Part shown: positions 1 to 10,698 of the stretch, one piece after another
Numbering within the stretch: position 1 is the first letter of the stretch
Layout of the letters: each line of letters begins with the position of its first letter
Assembly: GCA_029721515.1 (NCBI GenBank)
Contig: CM056565.1
Span: 522,398-586,397, forward strand
Source of the DNA: Synanceia verrucosa
Lineage: Eukaryota > Chordata > Actinopteri > Perciformes > Synanceiidae
Reading direction: 5' to 3'
DNA: 64,000 nucleotides
Notes under the pieces: model-generated
Seen by the model: the letters and a program-made list of their open reading frames with translations, nothing else
Told to the model about the DNA's origin: nothing
The model's database searches: none
Translations under genes and position numbers: made by a program

Positions 1-1434
1 AAGAGCAGGGGGGGCGAGTGGGTGGGAGAGGGGGAAGACTACAGTGCCCTGGAGCACTGCAATTCGCACCACCAAATCTCCCACCGTCCTCACCCCCACC
101 TGTCTTCAAAGCCCTATGTGTTGAGTCCCTATATGTGCCTAAATGTGACTATGTATAGTGAGGTGCAAGATATGTGAAGTGCACATTAAGAGGCAGTCTG
201 GTGTGGACCCGGCCCATGGGAACAGAGCCGCAAGGGAAGTAGACGAGATGGGCATAGCTCCTGAAGCACTGGGCCCCCAGGATCAAGAGGCCAGGGGCCA
301 GGGAAATCCCACACAAACCAGCAGGCCCCACCAACACCATGACCCTGAAAGCTGCAGCCTCAGAGCAGGGCCCCAGCAGCCATGCAGAATTAGAGATGCA
401 GCGACCAACCAGCACAGCCGAAAAGGATCGATACGCACTTCACCAGCCGGGAGCCAGATGCGCAAGCCAGCGCCGCCCGGCAAACAATCCCCCAGATCGC
501 TCCCCCCCAAGCCCCGGGATGCCCCCTTGTGTGCGAGGGGAGGCCCCCGACCCACCGTAACACTGATCCGCCCCACCACCCCCCCAGCACGAGGAGACAA
601 GCTCCGCTGGGAACGGAGCAAGCCCCCATCCGGCTTGGCCCCATCACAGCCCAGGAACGCGTCGGACCCGGATCGAGGATCGAGCAAGCTGAGCTTGGAA
701 CTCCAGTGGTGATATGCAGGCCCAGGCGATTGCCTGAGCACGTGCGGGCCAGAGCACCCACACCCACCCACCCACCCCCCCTCCCCCCAGAAGAGAGCCC
801 CCGGTCCCCAAGCCAACCCCACCAGCGACGAGGACCCCCAGACACCCCGGGGACGGGAGAGGGGGGAGGAGGAGCAGGCAGGCAGGAGAGGAGAGAGGAG
901 GGGACGCGGGCAGGAAAGGAACCGGGAAGCACCCTCCTGCTCCACACCCCCAGAGCCAGCCAGACCGTCACGAGGAGATAGGGGCAACCACCCCCCCCCC
1001 GGACCCCGGAAAACAGCGAAGGCCCAGAAGCCATAGGGCCCAAAAGGAGAGACATCGGACACATCCACCCCCGGGGGGAGTGGCCACAGCCGGGCAGGCC
1101 ACTCAGAATCGTAGCGCAACACCAGGGACAAGAGGAAAAGTAATCCCCTTGTGACAGCACCCAGCCTTTGGATTCCTTGGATCCATCATTCCTTAATGAA
1201 GAGATGGTTATTCAACTGCAATATAAGAGAAGAGGAGACAAGTTAGGGATCAGAACAAAGGCACAGAGAGAATGAATATTTTCTGGAACAGCTCAAATTT
1301 ATGAGGGGGGTCGGCATATGCTAACAGACAAGAGCAGACTATGAAGTTATATTAAGAGCTCTAATAAATAGAGATTTTTCTTCTGCCAAAAAATGTAGGA
1401 CAATGTTTTTTAAAAAAAAATAAACAAGAATAGA
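1..1434 (-). other. LINE 3' UTR, G-rich on the element strand
   Basis: No believable gene is present. On the element strand the 1-1140 part is G-rich, with several runs of 7 to 10 G, a composition known from L1 3' UTRs. Long overlapping ORFs on both strands follow from the GC content. A stretch at 1331-1380 is an imperfect repeat of the end of ORF2 (about 1427-1478). The outer end of the element, with its tail and target-site duplication, lies outside the window. Confidence 0.55.
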
Positions 1435-4400
1435 CTATAGATTTATATTGAGAGCTCTAATAAATGGAGACCATTTTTCTGTAAAAGATGTCAATTGGTT
1501 CTTTCGGGAAGCAGATATTTTCTCAAGTGAGATATGCTCAAAGAGGAGGTTTAGCCAATGGGTAATGTTGATTGCTCTCTTATCCTTCCAATTAACCAAG
1601 ATGGACTTCTTAGCGATGGCGAGAGCTACAAGCGTGGGTTGGAGATGAATGACTGGTACTGTCGCTGTAGTAAAATCGCCAATTAAGCATAAGTTTGGAG
1701 ATTGTGGGATCCTGCAGTCCAAAATAGAAGAGAGTTTCTGTGTTATTGTTGCCCAGAATTGAAATACAGGAGAACATAGCCACAGTGCATGAAAATAAGT
1801 ATCAGTAGTTTTTTGAGTGCATTGGGTGCACAAGTCAGACTGTGAGAAACCCATTTTATACATTTTATACTGCGTTACGTGTGCTCTGTGGAGAACCTTA
1901 AATTGGATCAGTTGTAGGTTAGTATTTTTTGTCATGCTAAATGTTTTTCCACAGATCTGAGTCCAAAAATCATGGTCTAAGGGCATGGATAAATCTTTCT
2001 CCCATTTTCGGATTGGTAAATGTATAGAGTCTGTCTTTGAGAGGAAACTATACATTTTTGAGAGGTTTTTCTTATTTTTGGGGAACAATTTGGTGATGTA
2101 TTTGATAAAGTCAGGTGGCTGTAAATCAGGTGGCTGAGAGGTGGACTGAAGTGTTGGGATTGTCTTTGTAATTGTTTTCTTTACCTGCAGGTATTGGAGA
2201 AAATTTCCATTCCTTATTCCAAAGGTTTGGAATAAGTCTGTGTATGTCATAAATATGTTATCTTGGAGGAGGTGATGGAGATGGGTGACCCCCTTCTCTG
2301 CCCATGTATTGAGATAGAGAGGGGTTTTATTGTTTACAAAGTCTGGGTTGTACCAGATTGGTGAGAGTATACTGGGTTGAAGTGGGGAACCTGTGATTTC
2401 AAGGGCTCTCCACCATGCAGACAGTGTGGAGGCGATCAAGGGATTCTTGAAGCAGGAATGATTTTTAAGAACAGAGGTGATAAAGGGTAGATCAGCGAGT
2501 TTAATATGGTTGCAGTCTAACTGTTCTAGTTCCATCCAGGAGTTATATTCTTCCTGTGGATGGATCCACTTGATAAGGTATTGTAACTGATTAGCTAGGT
2601 AGTAATGCAGAAAATTGGGAGCCTCCAGTCCACCTTCAGACTTATTCTTCTGGAGAGTAGCCAGGCTAATTGTAGCCTTTTTGTTCTTTGAGTAGAATTT
2701 ACCGATAGCTGAATCTAATGTTTGGAACCATTTTGTTGTGGGTTTAAATGGGATCATGGAGAAGAGATAGTTGATTTGGGGTAATATTTTCATCTTGACA
2801 GTAGCTATTCGTCCCAACAGTGAGATAGGAAGGTTATTCCAACGGCTCAGATCACCACACACTTTGTCCACAAGTGGTGTGAAGTTCAAGTGGACAAGAT
2901 CTGAGAGTTTGGAGGAAATATTTATGCCCAGATATCTAATGTTGCCTGTAGGGAAAGAGTAATGAGTGTTTTGGATTGCAGGATTCCATGAGCTCTCTGT
3001 TAATGGCAGTATAATTGATTTTGACCAGTTGATGGAGTAATCTGATAGGCGTGAGAAGGTTGTGATGAGTTTACATACTTCCTTCATTGATGTTTTGGGT
3101 TTTTCTAAATAAAGTAAAATGTCATCCGCGTATAGATTAATTTTGTGTTCAGACTTCAGAGAGCAGATACCTTTGATATTGTTGTTCTGACGTACCGCTG
3201 CAGCCAATGGTTCGATAAAAATTGCAAACAGTAAGGGAGAGAGTGGACATCCTTGTCTAGTTCCCCTTTGCAAAGTGAAGCTTTGTGAAGTGATCCCATT
3301 AGTCGTGACAGTAGCTGTAGGGGAGTTATACAGAGTTGAAACCCACTGGATGAATGAGTCACCGAAACCAAATTTATGAAGTACAGAGAAGAGAAAGGAC
3401 CAGTTAACTTTGTCAAAGGCTTTTTCTGCATCAAGTGATATAACGATCGCTTCTCTGTTGCAGCGCTGCGTCAAATTGATCAGATTTAGAAGCCTTCTAA
3501 AGTTGTTAGTGGAGTGTCGGCCTTTAATAAATCCTGTTTGATCGTTGTGAATTATAGCCGGGATAATTTTCTCCAACCTGGAAGCGAGTGCTTTAGATAT
3601 AATTTTGATGTCAGAGTTGATTAGCGACAGAGGTCGATAGCTAGCAGGCTGCGTAGGGTCTTTATCTGGTTTCAATAATAACTTTATTGCAGCTGTGTTC
3701 ATGTGAGCGCTTATATAGCCTTTATTTTTAATCTCCATAACCGTTCTGAAAAAAAGGGGTGCTAGCATTAGCCAGAAATGTTTGAGAAATTCAGCAGGGA
3801 AACCATCCGGACCAGGTGCTTTGCCTGCTGCCATACTATCTAATGCACATTGTAATTCACTGATAGTCATTGGAGCATCTAAGATGTCTCTGCATTCAGA
3901 TGTTAGTTCAGGCAGCTTTAGATTGTTGAGAAATGTGTGAATATCGTCTTTGTTGGGGTTAACTGTTGCTGAATATAGCTTGTGGTAATAGCTATAAAAC
4001 ATCTGATTGATTTCTTGAGGAGATTGAGTATATTTGCCAGTAGGATCCTGTATTGCTGTTATAAAAGATTTTTCTCTGTTGCGTTGTACTAAATTCGCAA
4101 GAAATTTGCCTGATTTGTTGCTATGCTCGAAATCATTGTATCTCAGTTGTTGTAGTAAAAAATCTGTTTTCTTTGATAAAATGTCGTCGAGGCATAACTT
4201 TGCATTGTGTAACTCAGATTGTAATTGTTCGCTTGGATTTAATGCATAATCCTGCGAAAGTTGTTTAATTTTTTCCTCAATATCTGTCTCAAGTTGTTGT
4301 TCCTTTCTTTTCTTGTATGAAGAGTACGATATTATTTTACCTCTAATTACGGCCTTCCAGGTTTCCCAAAGTAAAGAAGGAGATGAATCTGGAAAGTCAT

Positions 4401-5226
4401 TATTTTCTAGAAAGTCTGCCCACTCTCTCCTTACCATTTGATCAAATTCAGGATCTTTAAGTAGAGATATGTTGAAGCGCCAAGTCTGAGGAGGTTTACG
4501 GTAAGTGTCAGTTTGCAGACTGAGGGATATAGGTGCATGGTCACTGATGATGATTGGGTGAATTCTAGTGGTAATTTTGTGTGTGATGGAGTTATTTGAA
4601 AGAAAAAAGTCAATTCTTGAAAATGACTTGTGTACTGCAGAAAAGAAAGTATATTCCCTTTTTGTTGGGTTTTTGAGTCTCCAGATATCATCTAGTCCAA
4701 AATCTTTCATATAGTCCCGTATGGTTAGGACTGATTGTAATTGTTTCGTCTGCATTGGCATGTTCGATCGGTCTACAGAGGGATTTAAGACTATGTTAAA
4801 GTCACCTCCAATAATAGTAGTTGAGGTAGCATTTAAGTCTGATAAATGAAAGAACACTGTATGAAAGAAGGCTGGATCATCACTATTGGGAGCATACAGA
4901 TTGGCAATTGTGTATTGTTTATCAAAAATCGTTGCTTGAATAATAATGTATCTGCCCTCTGGGTCTGTTATCAAACAGTTTAAGGTAAACGGGACTCTCT
5001 TGTGGATTAGAATAGAGACTCCTCTTTGTCTACTATTATAACAAGATGAAAATATAATATTATAATTTGAATCTGTAAGAGTTTTCTCTTCTGATTGTAG
5101 TAGATGTGTCTCTTGCAAAAGAAGAATATCTGCTTTTAGTTTAGAGACATAGTCCAGGATTTTAATTCTTTTTGTCTGTGAGCGTATGCCATGTACATTC
5201 CAGGAAACTAAGTTTAACTTAGACAT
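1435..5226 (-). CDS. LINE ORF2: endonuclease / reverse transcriptase
   Basis: The 1263-residue protein nicks target DNA and copies the LINE RNA at the nick. Seen: an apurinic-type endonuclease at residues 1-240 (SWNVHGIRS near 8, LLQETH near 36, GGDFN near 140, a late SDHAP motif) and a reverse transcriptase at about 480-770 (SLDAEKAFDKV near 597, RQGCPLSPLLF, YADD near 699). A C-terminal C-x2-C-x9-H-x4-C cluster lies near 1127-1146. The ATG at 5226 gives MSKLNLVSWN, the usual start just before the endonuclease. There are no internal stops, and all catalytic motifs I checked are present, so it could be active. Length is normal for L1-clade ORF2. Confidence 0.93.
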   Translation of the reverse strand: MSKLNLVSWNVHGIRSQTKRIKILDYVSKLKADILLLQETHLLQSEEKTLTDSNYNIIFSSCYNSRQRGVSILIHKRVPFTLNCLITDPEGRYIIIQATIFDKQYTIANLYAPNSDDPAFFHTVFFHLSDLNATSTTIIGGDFNIVLNPSVDRSNMPMQTKQLQSVLTIRDYMKDFGLDDIWRLKNPTKREYTFFSAVHKSFSRIDFFLSNNSITHKITTRIHPIIISDHAPISLSLQTDTYRKPPQTWRFNISLLKDPEFDQMVRREWADFLENNDFPDSSPSLLWETWKAVIRGKIISYSSYKKRKEQQLETDIEEKIKQLSQDYALNPSEQLQSELHNAKLCLDDILSKKTDFLLQQLRYNDFEHSNKSGKFLANLVQRNREKSFITAIQDPTGKYTQSPQEINQMFYSYYHKLYSATVNPNKDDIHTFLNNLKLPELTSECRDILDAPMTISELQCALDSMAAGKAPGPDGFPAEFLKHFWLMLAPLFFRTVMEIKNKGYISAHMNTAAIKLLLKPDKDPTQPASYRPLSLINSDIKIISKALASRLEKIIPAIIHNDQTGFIKGRHSTNNFRRLLNLINLTQRCNREAIVISLDAEKAFDKVNWSFLFSVLHKFGFGDSFIQWVSTLYNSPTATVTTNGITSQSFTLQRGTRQGCPLSPLLFAIFIEPLAAAVRQNNNIKGICSLKSEHKINLYADDILLYLEKPKTSMKEVCKLITTFSRLSDYSINWSKSIILPLTESSWNPAIQNTHYSFPTGNIRYLGINISSKLSDLVHLNFTPLVDKVCGDLSRWNNLPISLLGRIATVKMKILPQINYLFSMIPFKPTTKWFQTLDSAIGKFYSKNKKATISLATLQKNKSEGGLEAPNFLHYYLANQLQYLIKWIHPQEEYNSWMELEQLDCNHIKLADLPFITSVLKNHSCFKNPLIASTLSAWWRALEITGSPLQPSILSPIWYNPDFVNNKTPLYLNTWAEKGVTHLHHLLQDNIFMTYTDLFQTFGIRNGNFLQYLQVKKTITKTIPTLQSTSQPPDLQPPDFIKYITKLFPKNKKNLSKMYSFLSKTDSIHLPIRKWEKDLSMPLDHDFWTQICGKTFSMTKNTNLQLIQFKVLHRAHVTQYKMYKMGFSQSDLCTQCTQKTTDTYFHALWLCSPVFQFWATITQKLSSILDCRIPQSPNLCLIGDFTTATVPVIHLQPTLVALAIAKKSILVNWKDKRAINITHWLNLLFEHISLEKISASRKNQLTSFTEKWSPFIRALNINL

Positions 5227-5715
5227 AAGAAGAGACGATATTCGGACACTGAGTTAGTGATAGTGTAATGTAAATAGAATGTTGTGGTTTGTGAGCTGTG
5301 AATGTCAGGATGGTGGGGTGTAAGGTGTTGCTTAAAGACCATGTAGGTGTTAGGGACAGATGTATACAATGAGTCATGATATGTATCATACAAAGGCACC
5401 ATAAAGCCTGTGAAACTAACAACAAACACATTGTGACACAGAGAGTCATGACAAACAGAGAGGGTACACAGGGTGGGAGGGGGGTAGGAGGAGTGAGTGT
5501 GAGAGAGAGGGAGAGGGGTACATGGAGATTTAACACAGAGAGGGGAAGAAAAAAGAATAAAAGAAGGAAGGGGATCCCTAGTGGGGGGTGACATTTGGTG
5601 AAGGTAAACATTTGAAACTTGTGAGATTTGATTGCTTTCTCTATATACTTTAAACTAACGAGAGATATATTTAGAAATCTGAGCCATTTGTTTTTGTGGT
5701 TACTTATCGTTTTCC
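5227..5715 (-). other. LINE inter-ORF spacer
   Basis: About 490 bp separate ORF1 and ORF2. The element strand is CT-rich, which opens overlapping low-complexity frames of about 126-130 codons; I do not consider these genes. The same spacer recurs at 15288-15665 in the second LINE copy up to the assembly gap. Confidence 0.6.
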
Positions 5716-6468
5716 TTAGAAGAGCCAGGGGGTGATGGAGGATTCCCTGTACAGCTGGCCATCTATGTAGAGTTTGTCCACCACAAGTGCAGTCCGCTTG
5801 CCTCGCTGTCTGTGTTCTTTCAGAATAGGAAACAGGACTTTGCGCCTCTCATTAATTTCCCGTGGAAACTGGTCATTCATCCCGAATGATTTCCCTTTCA
5901 GCTCCCGTCCTTTGCTCTTGACGAGTTCTTTTTGTTTAAAGTGCTCGAATTTAGCGATGATAGGACGGTGGCGGTCTCCTCTTCGGGGTCCAAGCCGGTG
6001 AACGCGGTGGAAGGTGATGTTATTCACAGTCTCTTTCGGGATTTTAAGAGCCGAAGCCATGAAGTTTTTAACTGGGGACTCTGGGTCATCCGGTGTAGAT
6101 TCTGGAATCCCTGAGAAGATCAGGTTGTCCCGCATGCTCCTCGTCTGTATGTCAAGGACGGTTTCCTTCAGAGATTTATTCTCTTTTTTAAGGATATTTA
6201 CCTCTGACGTGACGGCTGTCAGCGTGGAGCGGAGCTCGGTGTTGTCCCTCTGCAGGTCGGATATCTGTTGGTGAGTAAACTCCAGGCTAGCCTTCAGGTC
6301 CTTAATCTCATCATGGAGCATCTTAAGTATGTCGAGCTTTTTATTGATCGAATCGAGGACGCTTATCTGGACATCCGTGGTCTCAAGGTCCTGTGTATCA
6401 GTGGAGGAGTCTGTTTTCTTCCTCTTGTTTGGGTTGTCCCGGCGAGTTTCGGTGTTGGAGTCTTCCAT
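5716..6468 (-). CDS. LINE ORF1: L1-type RNA-binding coiled-coil protein
   Basis: The 250-residue protein resembles L1 ORF1p (transposase_22 family), a trimeric RNA chaperone that packages LINE RNA. Seen: a basic, Ser/Thr-rich N-terminus, a heptad-patterned coiled coil at about residues 35-120, a central RRM-like part starting at RDNLIFSGIPES, and a C-terminal domain with HRVHRLGP and a basic stretch. The start was chosen at 6468 because this ATG sits in GCCATGG, a strong Kozak context; the frame is open upstream without another ATG. Two residues differ from the second copy (Ser or Pro; Pro or Leu). Confidence 0.88.
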   Translation of the reverse strand: MEDSNTETRRDNPNKRKKTDSSTDTQDLETTDVQISVLDSINKKLDILKMLHDEIKDLKASLEFTHQQISDLQRDNTELRSTLTAVTSEVNILKKENKSLKETVLDIQTRSMRDNLIFSGIPESTPDDPESPVKNFMASALKIPKETVNNITFHRVHRLGPRRGDRHRPIIAKFEHFKQKELVKSKGRELKGKSFGMNDQFPREINERRKVLFPILKEHRQRGKRTALVVDKLYIDGQLYRESSITPWLF

Positions 6469-6679
6469 GGCGCACCGAAAGAAATAGTCGTCGATGAAAT
6501 TTTCAAGATCCTCCACCTTGAGTGAAGCTATGTACAGCGTTGTCGGTCTAACTTAATTGGTCTGCTTTAAAGCACGAAATAAGTTGGCAAAGACGGTATT
6601 TTGCTAAATCTTAGTCTAGCAGCTGGGGGCCGCCATGTTGAATCTCGCAAATCTCACAGACTCTCGCGATCTCACAGCC
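6469..6679 (-). promoter_or_regulatory. LINE 5' UTR with YY1-like site
   Basis: The short GC-rich leader carries ATGGCGGC on the element strand (6629-6636), about 40 bp from the 5' end. That is the core of the YY1 consensus. Human L1 has a YY1 site at a similar position that helps set the transcription start. The second LINE copy has the same motif at 14368-14375. Function here is inferred only. Confidence 0.45.
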
Positions 6680-7302
6680 TGAAGAGACACTTCTTAACAG
6701 GTGTGAAATCTGTTATTCTCACCGACGACATCAGCAAATATTTTGCATGAAACCACAGAGGACATGTTTGTCACAGTTTCTAAATCTCAAGCAAGATCTG
6801 TAAAGTGTGAATGTGAGACATCCGAACACATTGTGTCTTGTGTTATGGTTTACAAGCTGGGTTTGACCCACTAACACATGCTGTTTGATATTGCATTGTT
6901 CCAACATTTGGTTTAATTGATCATTTCCATTTCTTCTTGTATGTTGTGACAGCTCACCTACTGTAGTTTCTGGGCATCCTTCTGTGTCAGTCACCCACTG
7001 CATTCCCTGTCTGGCACACAAGTGAAAGCCAACATGACACCAAGTCATTTATGCCCATGTCCATTTGTGAATAAGACTTTCTTAGTACTCTCTGAAAAAG
7101 ACTTAGAAAGTCGATCTCTCTGCTGAGAAATGCTCGGGTCATTGCCCTCCCTGCAGCCAGCTTCTGCAAGTCAACGACCACAAGATGGCACTAAAGAAAT
7201 TAAAGATTTAATGCTGGAATGGTCATACAATGAAACTATGGAGCTAGAACAGTCTCAAAAAGAATAAATGAACACGGAAATGAATAAATACACAAACAAG
7301 GA
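6680..7302. other. Non-coding start of block T1
   Basis: I see no supported gene. Minus-strand ORFs of 64 and 105 codons are conserved with the T2 copy (17661-18111) only because the whole block is duplicated. No domain is recognisable. Confidence 0.4.
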
Positions 7303-7418
7303 TTCACAAATGTATTTTGAAAATCCACAAACGTATTCTGAGTATTTACAAATGTGTTTTGAAAATCCACAAATGTATTCTGAATATTTACAAATGTATT
7401 TTGAAAATTCACAAATGT
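7303..7418. repeat. Minisatellite, about 21-bp period
   Basis: At least five imperfect copies of an AT-rich unit built on ACAAATGTATTTTGAAAAT and ACAAATGTATTCTGAATAT alternate, giving a 42-43-bp dimer. The same array lies in T2 at 18233-18348. It creates the apparent repeated NTFV peptides on the minus strand, which I do not treat as coding. Confidence 0.75.
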
Positions 7419-7624
7419 ATGCATGTGAAAATATTTGTTAGTTTCATGAAATACATTTGTGAACTGTCTAACGTGCATTTACAACGTGCTTTTAATTTGT
7501 GAATCACCTTGCATTTGTGTGTGGATTTTTGAGACTCATCTAGCGGTGACCCGATCCATAGATATTTATAAGAAAGGCTAGATGGAGATGTAGTCACCAG
7601 CGTCGGCGGCCATCTCACCACAGT

Positions 7625-8245
7625 ATACTATTCAGGCTGGTCAGCTCTGCCCTGGATCGGCTCCATTCTGGACTGCTCCCTGGACTCCATAGAGGAGGTG
7701 GGTGTGAGGAGGATGTCAGCAAAACTCACCTCCATCATGGACAACCCCTCTGAGCCTCTGATGGACTGTGGAGGCTTTAAGCAGCTCCTTCAGCTGCAGA
7801 CTCAGACTTCCACCCTGCTAGAAGGAGCTACTGCAGCTCATTCCTACCATCTGCAATAAAACTTTACAACATCAGCATCACTGGCTGATGTTAATACAAC
7901 TGGACTCTTTACCATCACTGCCTTGTTTTCAAATCTGTTCGCACTGTCCTTCCTTTTGCACAAAATATTTTCACTTCTATTTTATTTCATCGTAAAAATA
8001 GATTCTATTCATCTTATAATTGTGTTTAACATTTCATTTACAATTTAAAATACTTTTCCTTACTTGTTACTTAGTACATATTTTAAATATGTAAATATTA
8101 TTCTGTTATAATTGTTATTATTACTTATTCTTTTATGTCTTTGTTGTGGTTTGTTTTTATTACTGTATCATGTCTATGCTGCTGTGGTGGGTGAGTTTCC
8201 CTAATGGGGTATTAATAAAAAAATCTATTATATTCTATTGACCCA
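7625..8245 (+). mobile_element. 3' tail of a truncated LINE (Rex1/Babar-like)
   Basis: The plus strand shows the end of a reverse-transcriptase ORF-like stretch, an AT-rich 3' UTR, and the ending TTTCCCTAATGGGGTATTAATAAA followed by short TCTAT-type repeats. Fish Rex/CR1-type LINEs commonly end in this way. It is 5'-truncated and dead. It is also present in T2 at about 18555-19175, and absent from T3 because of a deletion. Confidence 0.5.
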
Positions 8246-9049
8246 TACAAGTCTGTAACCCTGACAGTTTACAGATGGAACCATGGTACAAATAGACCTG
8301 TTTGTTCCATTTGTACACTGTCAGAGTTGAAATTTAAAGGTTTGAGAAACACTGATGCAGTACATGTATGTACAACACAAGTTCTGCTTCACAGGAAGAG
8401 CAGGGCTATGTCAGTTCATATTATTGCAAAAATGTTTTTGACCCAAGCTTTTTAGAAATGTTTCACAATCATTGAATGCTACTTTTTTAATAACTGGTTT
8501 CGTGTGGTTGTCGTATTCTTAACGTTTCTGCTTTTTACATGAAAACATACATCCATTCAGTATATTTGTATATGTTGGAGCCAAAATGTTTATTTTTCTT
8601 ACCGTCTAATTTGTTACTGTTGTTGTTCAATTTATTAGTTATGGTTAGTTAATTTCGAATAATTATTGATTGGTATTTTGGTTAGTGTTAAGGGGCACGC
8701 CCCCCTCCTCACCATGGGCAGGTGACTGCAGCACCTGCACTTTATTAGTGTGGTAAACGGGGCCGGTGGAGCTCTTTGTTGGAACGAAGCCATACAGTTT
8801 TAGACCGCTGTCAAGCGTTCTTTTGGTGTTTTGGGATTTTGGGAACTCGGTCTACATTAGAAGCATCATCAGAGCCTCATGTGTCAGCGTCCTGGTAAGA
8901 TTGTTTTAAGTTTGCATAAAAATAAAGAAGAAGAAAGGATCGGATCTGCTTGTCTGTGTGAATTTTTTATATGGCATAACGCTTGGGCGCGTCTAACGGA
9001 GGCATCCACGAAGAGCTAAGCTCGGATTTTCAATGGGAAAAATCGCGCT

Positions 9050-9094
<45 letters not shown>

Positions 9095-9284
9095 CGTTTA
9101 AAATTAAGCAATCTATTGTTATTTAAATGATCATGCAGCATAGACATTCATGTTGTGAGTGGGCGAGCTGCCTGTGTCAAGATGGCCGCCATGTGAGGAC
9201 ATCAGTCTCCATTGGCTAACAGCGTGCGTGAGCCATCTCGTGTTTATATACATGTCTATGGCTTCATAGCCTCAGGGCTTCACG
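8246..9284. other. Non-coding, repeat-derived stretch
   Basis: No gene is supported. It contains a possible splice donor in CCTGGTAAGATT near 8891, a GT microsatellite at 9053-9086, and a CAAGATGGCCGCC motif near 9180. The part from about 8708 onward is the first portion retained in T3 after its deletion. Confidence 0.4.
9053..9097. repeat. (GT)n microsatellite followed by (TA)n
   Basis: About 17 GT units run into a short alternating TA tract. Lengths differ among copies: T2 19982-20010, T3 40866-40888, T4 63739-63772. Confidence 0.95.
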
Positions 9285-9950
9285 CTTCTTCTTCTTCTTT
9301 TTCTTTGTTAAATGAACTTTTTTCAAACATTACAAAGATACAAATAAAACTGTGAAATAAAATTATTACAAATATTGTTATATTAGTCAACTTAGATGCT
9401 GCAGTTCTCTACAGAAAAGGTTAAAGTTCAGAGTTGTTTGAAGTACACGAGCTTTATGAATATGATATTTGCCAATAAGGCACGTAAGCTTAAATATATT
9501 GTTGGTAGATTGAAAATCTGTATCGCACCTTAAGAACAAGACCATGTCTTCCATATTTAGGATTAATATGTTACATTTTGTAAAAATTAATACAGAGACC
9601 TGAATCCAAAAGTCAAAGGAATAGGTACATTCATAGAACAGGTGTGATATGGTTTGAGGTTCTGCTTTACAAAATGAGCACAAAGGTGACATGTCTGCTT
9701 TAAATTTATGTAGGAAGTGACTGCAGGGGTAGTATCTATGTAGTATTTTCATATGGACCTCCTTGATTTTGTTTGGAATGAGGAATTTATTTGGTTCAGA
9801 ACAGATTTTCTCTACGAAGATATAGTTCCATTTTATCATTGATTTGAGGGGATCACTTTTATCTGAGATGATAACATCCCTGATGTGATGATTATTGCAT
9901 CTATCGTTAGTAAATTCCATCCCTCCAATTAAAAGTTTGACAATAAACAC
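9285..9950 (-). mobile_element. 5'-truncated LINE: ORF2 C-terminus and tail
   Basis: On the minus strand an open stretch of 187 codons ends at 9387. It contains CSFCKAEPQTISHLFYEC, the C-x2-C ... H-x4-C zinc-knuckle pattern found at the C-terminus of L1/Tx1-type ORF2. A short 3' UTR and a GAA-rich tail (9285-9312) follow, typical of LINE 3' ends. No reverse transcriptase part remains, so the fragment is inactive. T1 lacks four codons that are present in T2, T3 and T4. Confidence 0.7.
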
Positions 9951-10698
9951 ATTGATTTAACCACAAATTCCTCATCAGATACTGTTTTTCTACCTTCAGG
10001 GACTCCTCTGTGAGTCCCTAAAAAAAAGTCATTTTAGTGAGTAAACAAGTTCTGAATAGCCAATCTCATTCTGGAAAATACAAATCCTGGTGAGTGTTTT
10101 TGATGTTTTGGCAGAGGACCGACTGTAGTAATAGAAGGACTTTTATTATTTATTAGGTACATATAAATATAGGAGGGAAGCAGGTGACTACAATATATCC
10201 CACTAAATTATGTATTATTCATTGTTATTAGTATAAGACATGATGGTAAAATATCTACAGAAAAGGCCTATTTTAAAAAATAAATAAAATGAAGTAAAAT
10301 GTTAGTATTGACATAATATTAGCACAGCATTTTCCCTAAAGAACCATTGGATATATTAGTTATTATCATCCCAATTTCTGGGAAATTGTATAACCTTTTT
10401 TCTATATTATGCAATCTTTGTAAGATTGCATAATATAGAGAATGATCTGTGCACTGATTTTATTTTCTTAAGACTGCAGTTTAGTGTGCTGTATTTTCCT
10501 CTCTTTTCATGAATAAATGTTTAACCAAACCAAAAGGATTATTTTTTTGTTTTTTTTTAATTCAGTCTTTTCTCATAGTTTGTTTCTTTTTTTTTTCTTT
10601 TTAGCTGAAACGATAAAGAAGGTAGAGGGGAGGGAGATGAAGGAAGTTACTGATGTCCAGCCTAAGCTGAACATCCAGCAGCCTCCTCCACTTGACAG
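9951..10698. other. AT-rich non-coding stretch with hairpins
   Basis: No gene is supported. It holds a short dyad with arms AGGGACTC and GAGTCCCT near 10000, a perfect 18-bp-arm hairpin (listed separately), and a T-rich tract near 10540-10600 just past the coiled-coil stop codon. Confidence 0.4.
10401..10439. repeat. Perfect hairpin, 18-bp arms and 3-nt loop
   Basis: The arms TCTATATTATGCAATCTT and AAGATTGCATAATATAGA are exact reverse complements around TGT. T4 (62373-62411) is also perfect; T2 and T3 carry one mismatch in the right arm. It could be a MITE relic or a folded RNA; nothing decides between them. Confidence 0.85.

Larger units (their letters stand above)
1..6679 (-). mobile_element. 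L1/Tx1-clade non-LTR retrotransposon, 5' end complete
   Basis: This is a LINE read right to left: 5' UTR, ORF1, spacer, ORF2 and a long 3' UTR that runs off the window. Both ORFs are open, so the copy may be young. Its 5' end is placed at about 6679, because to the right the sequence becomes block T1, which in its second copy (from 17608) has a different upstream neighbour. A second copy starts at 14329 on the other strand and matches closely. The clade call (L1/Tx1) rests on the ORF1 type and an ORF2 with an apurinic endonuclease, reverse transcriptase and C-terminal zinc knuckle. A named family cannot be assigned without a search. Confidence 0.85.

Noticed and set aside
158..1160. Long overlapping ORFs on both strands in the first kilobase (up to 282 codons)
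   Set aside because: They are Pro/Gly/Ser-rich, lie in the GC-rich LINE 3' UTR, have no domain, and overlap each other in several frames.
5214..5611. 126- and 130-codon ORFs between LINE ORF1 and ORF2
   Set aside because: CT-rich low-complexity spacer in two overlapping frames; no domain.
7236..7502. Short direct repeats that might suggest a CRISPR-like array
   Set aside because: Units are imperfect and adjacent without spacers; this is an AT-rich minisatellite in a vertebrate genome.
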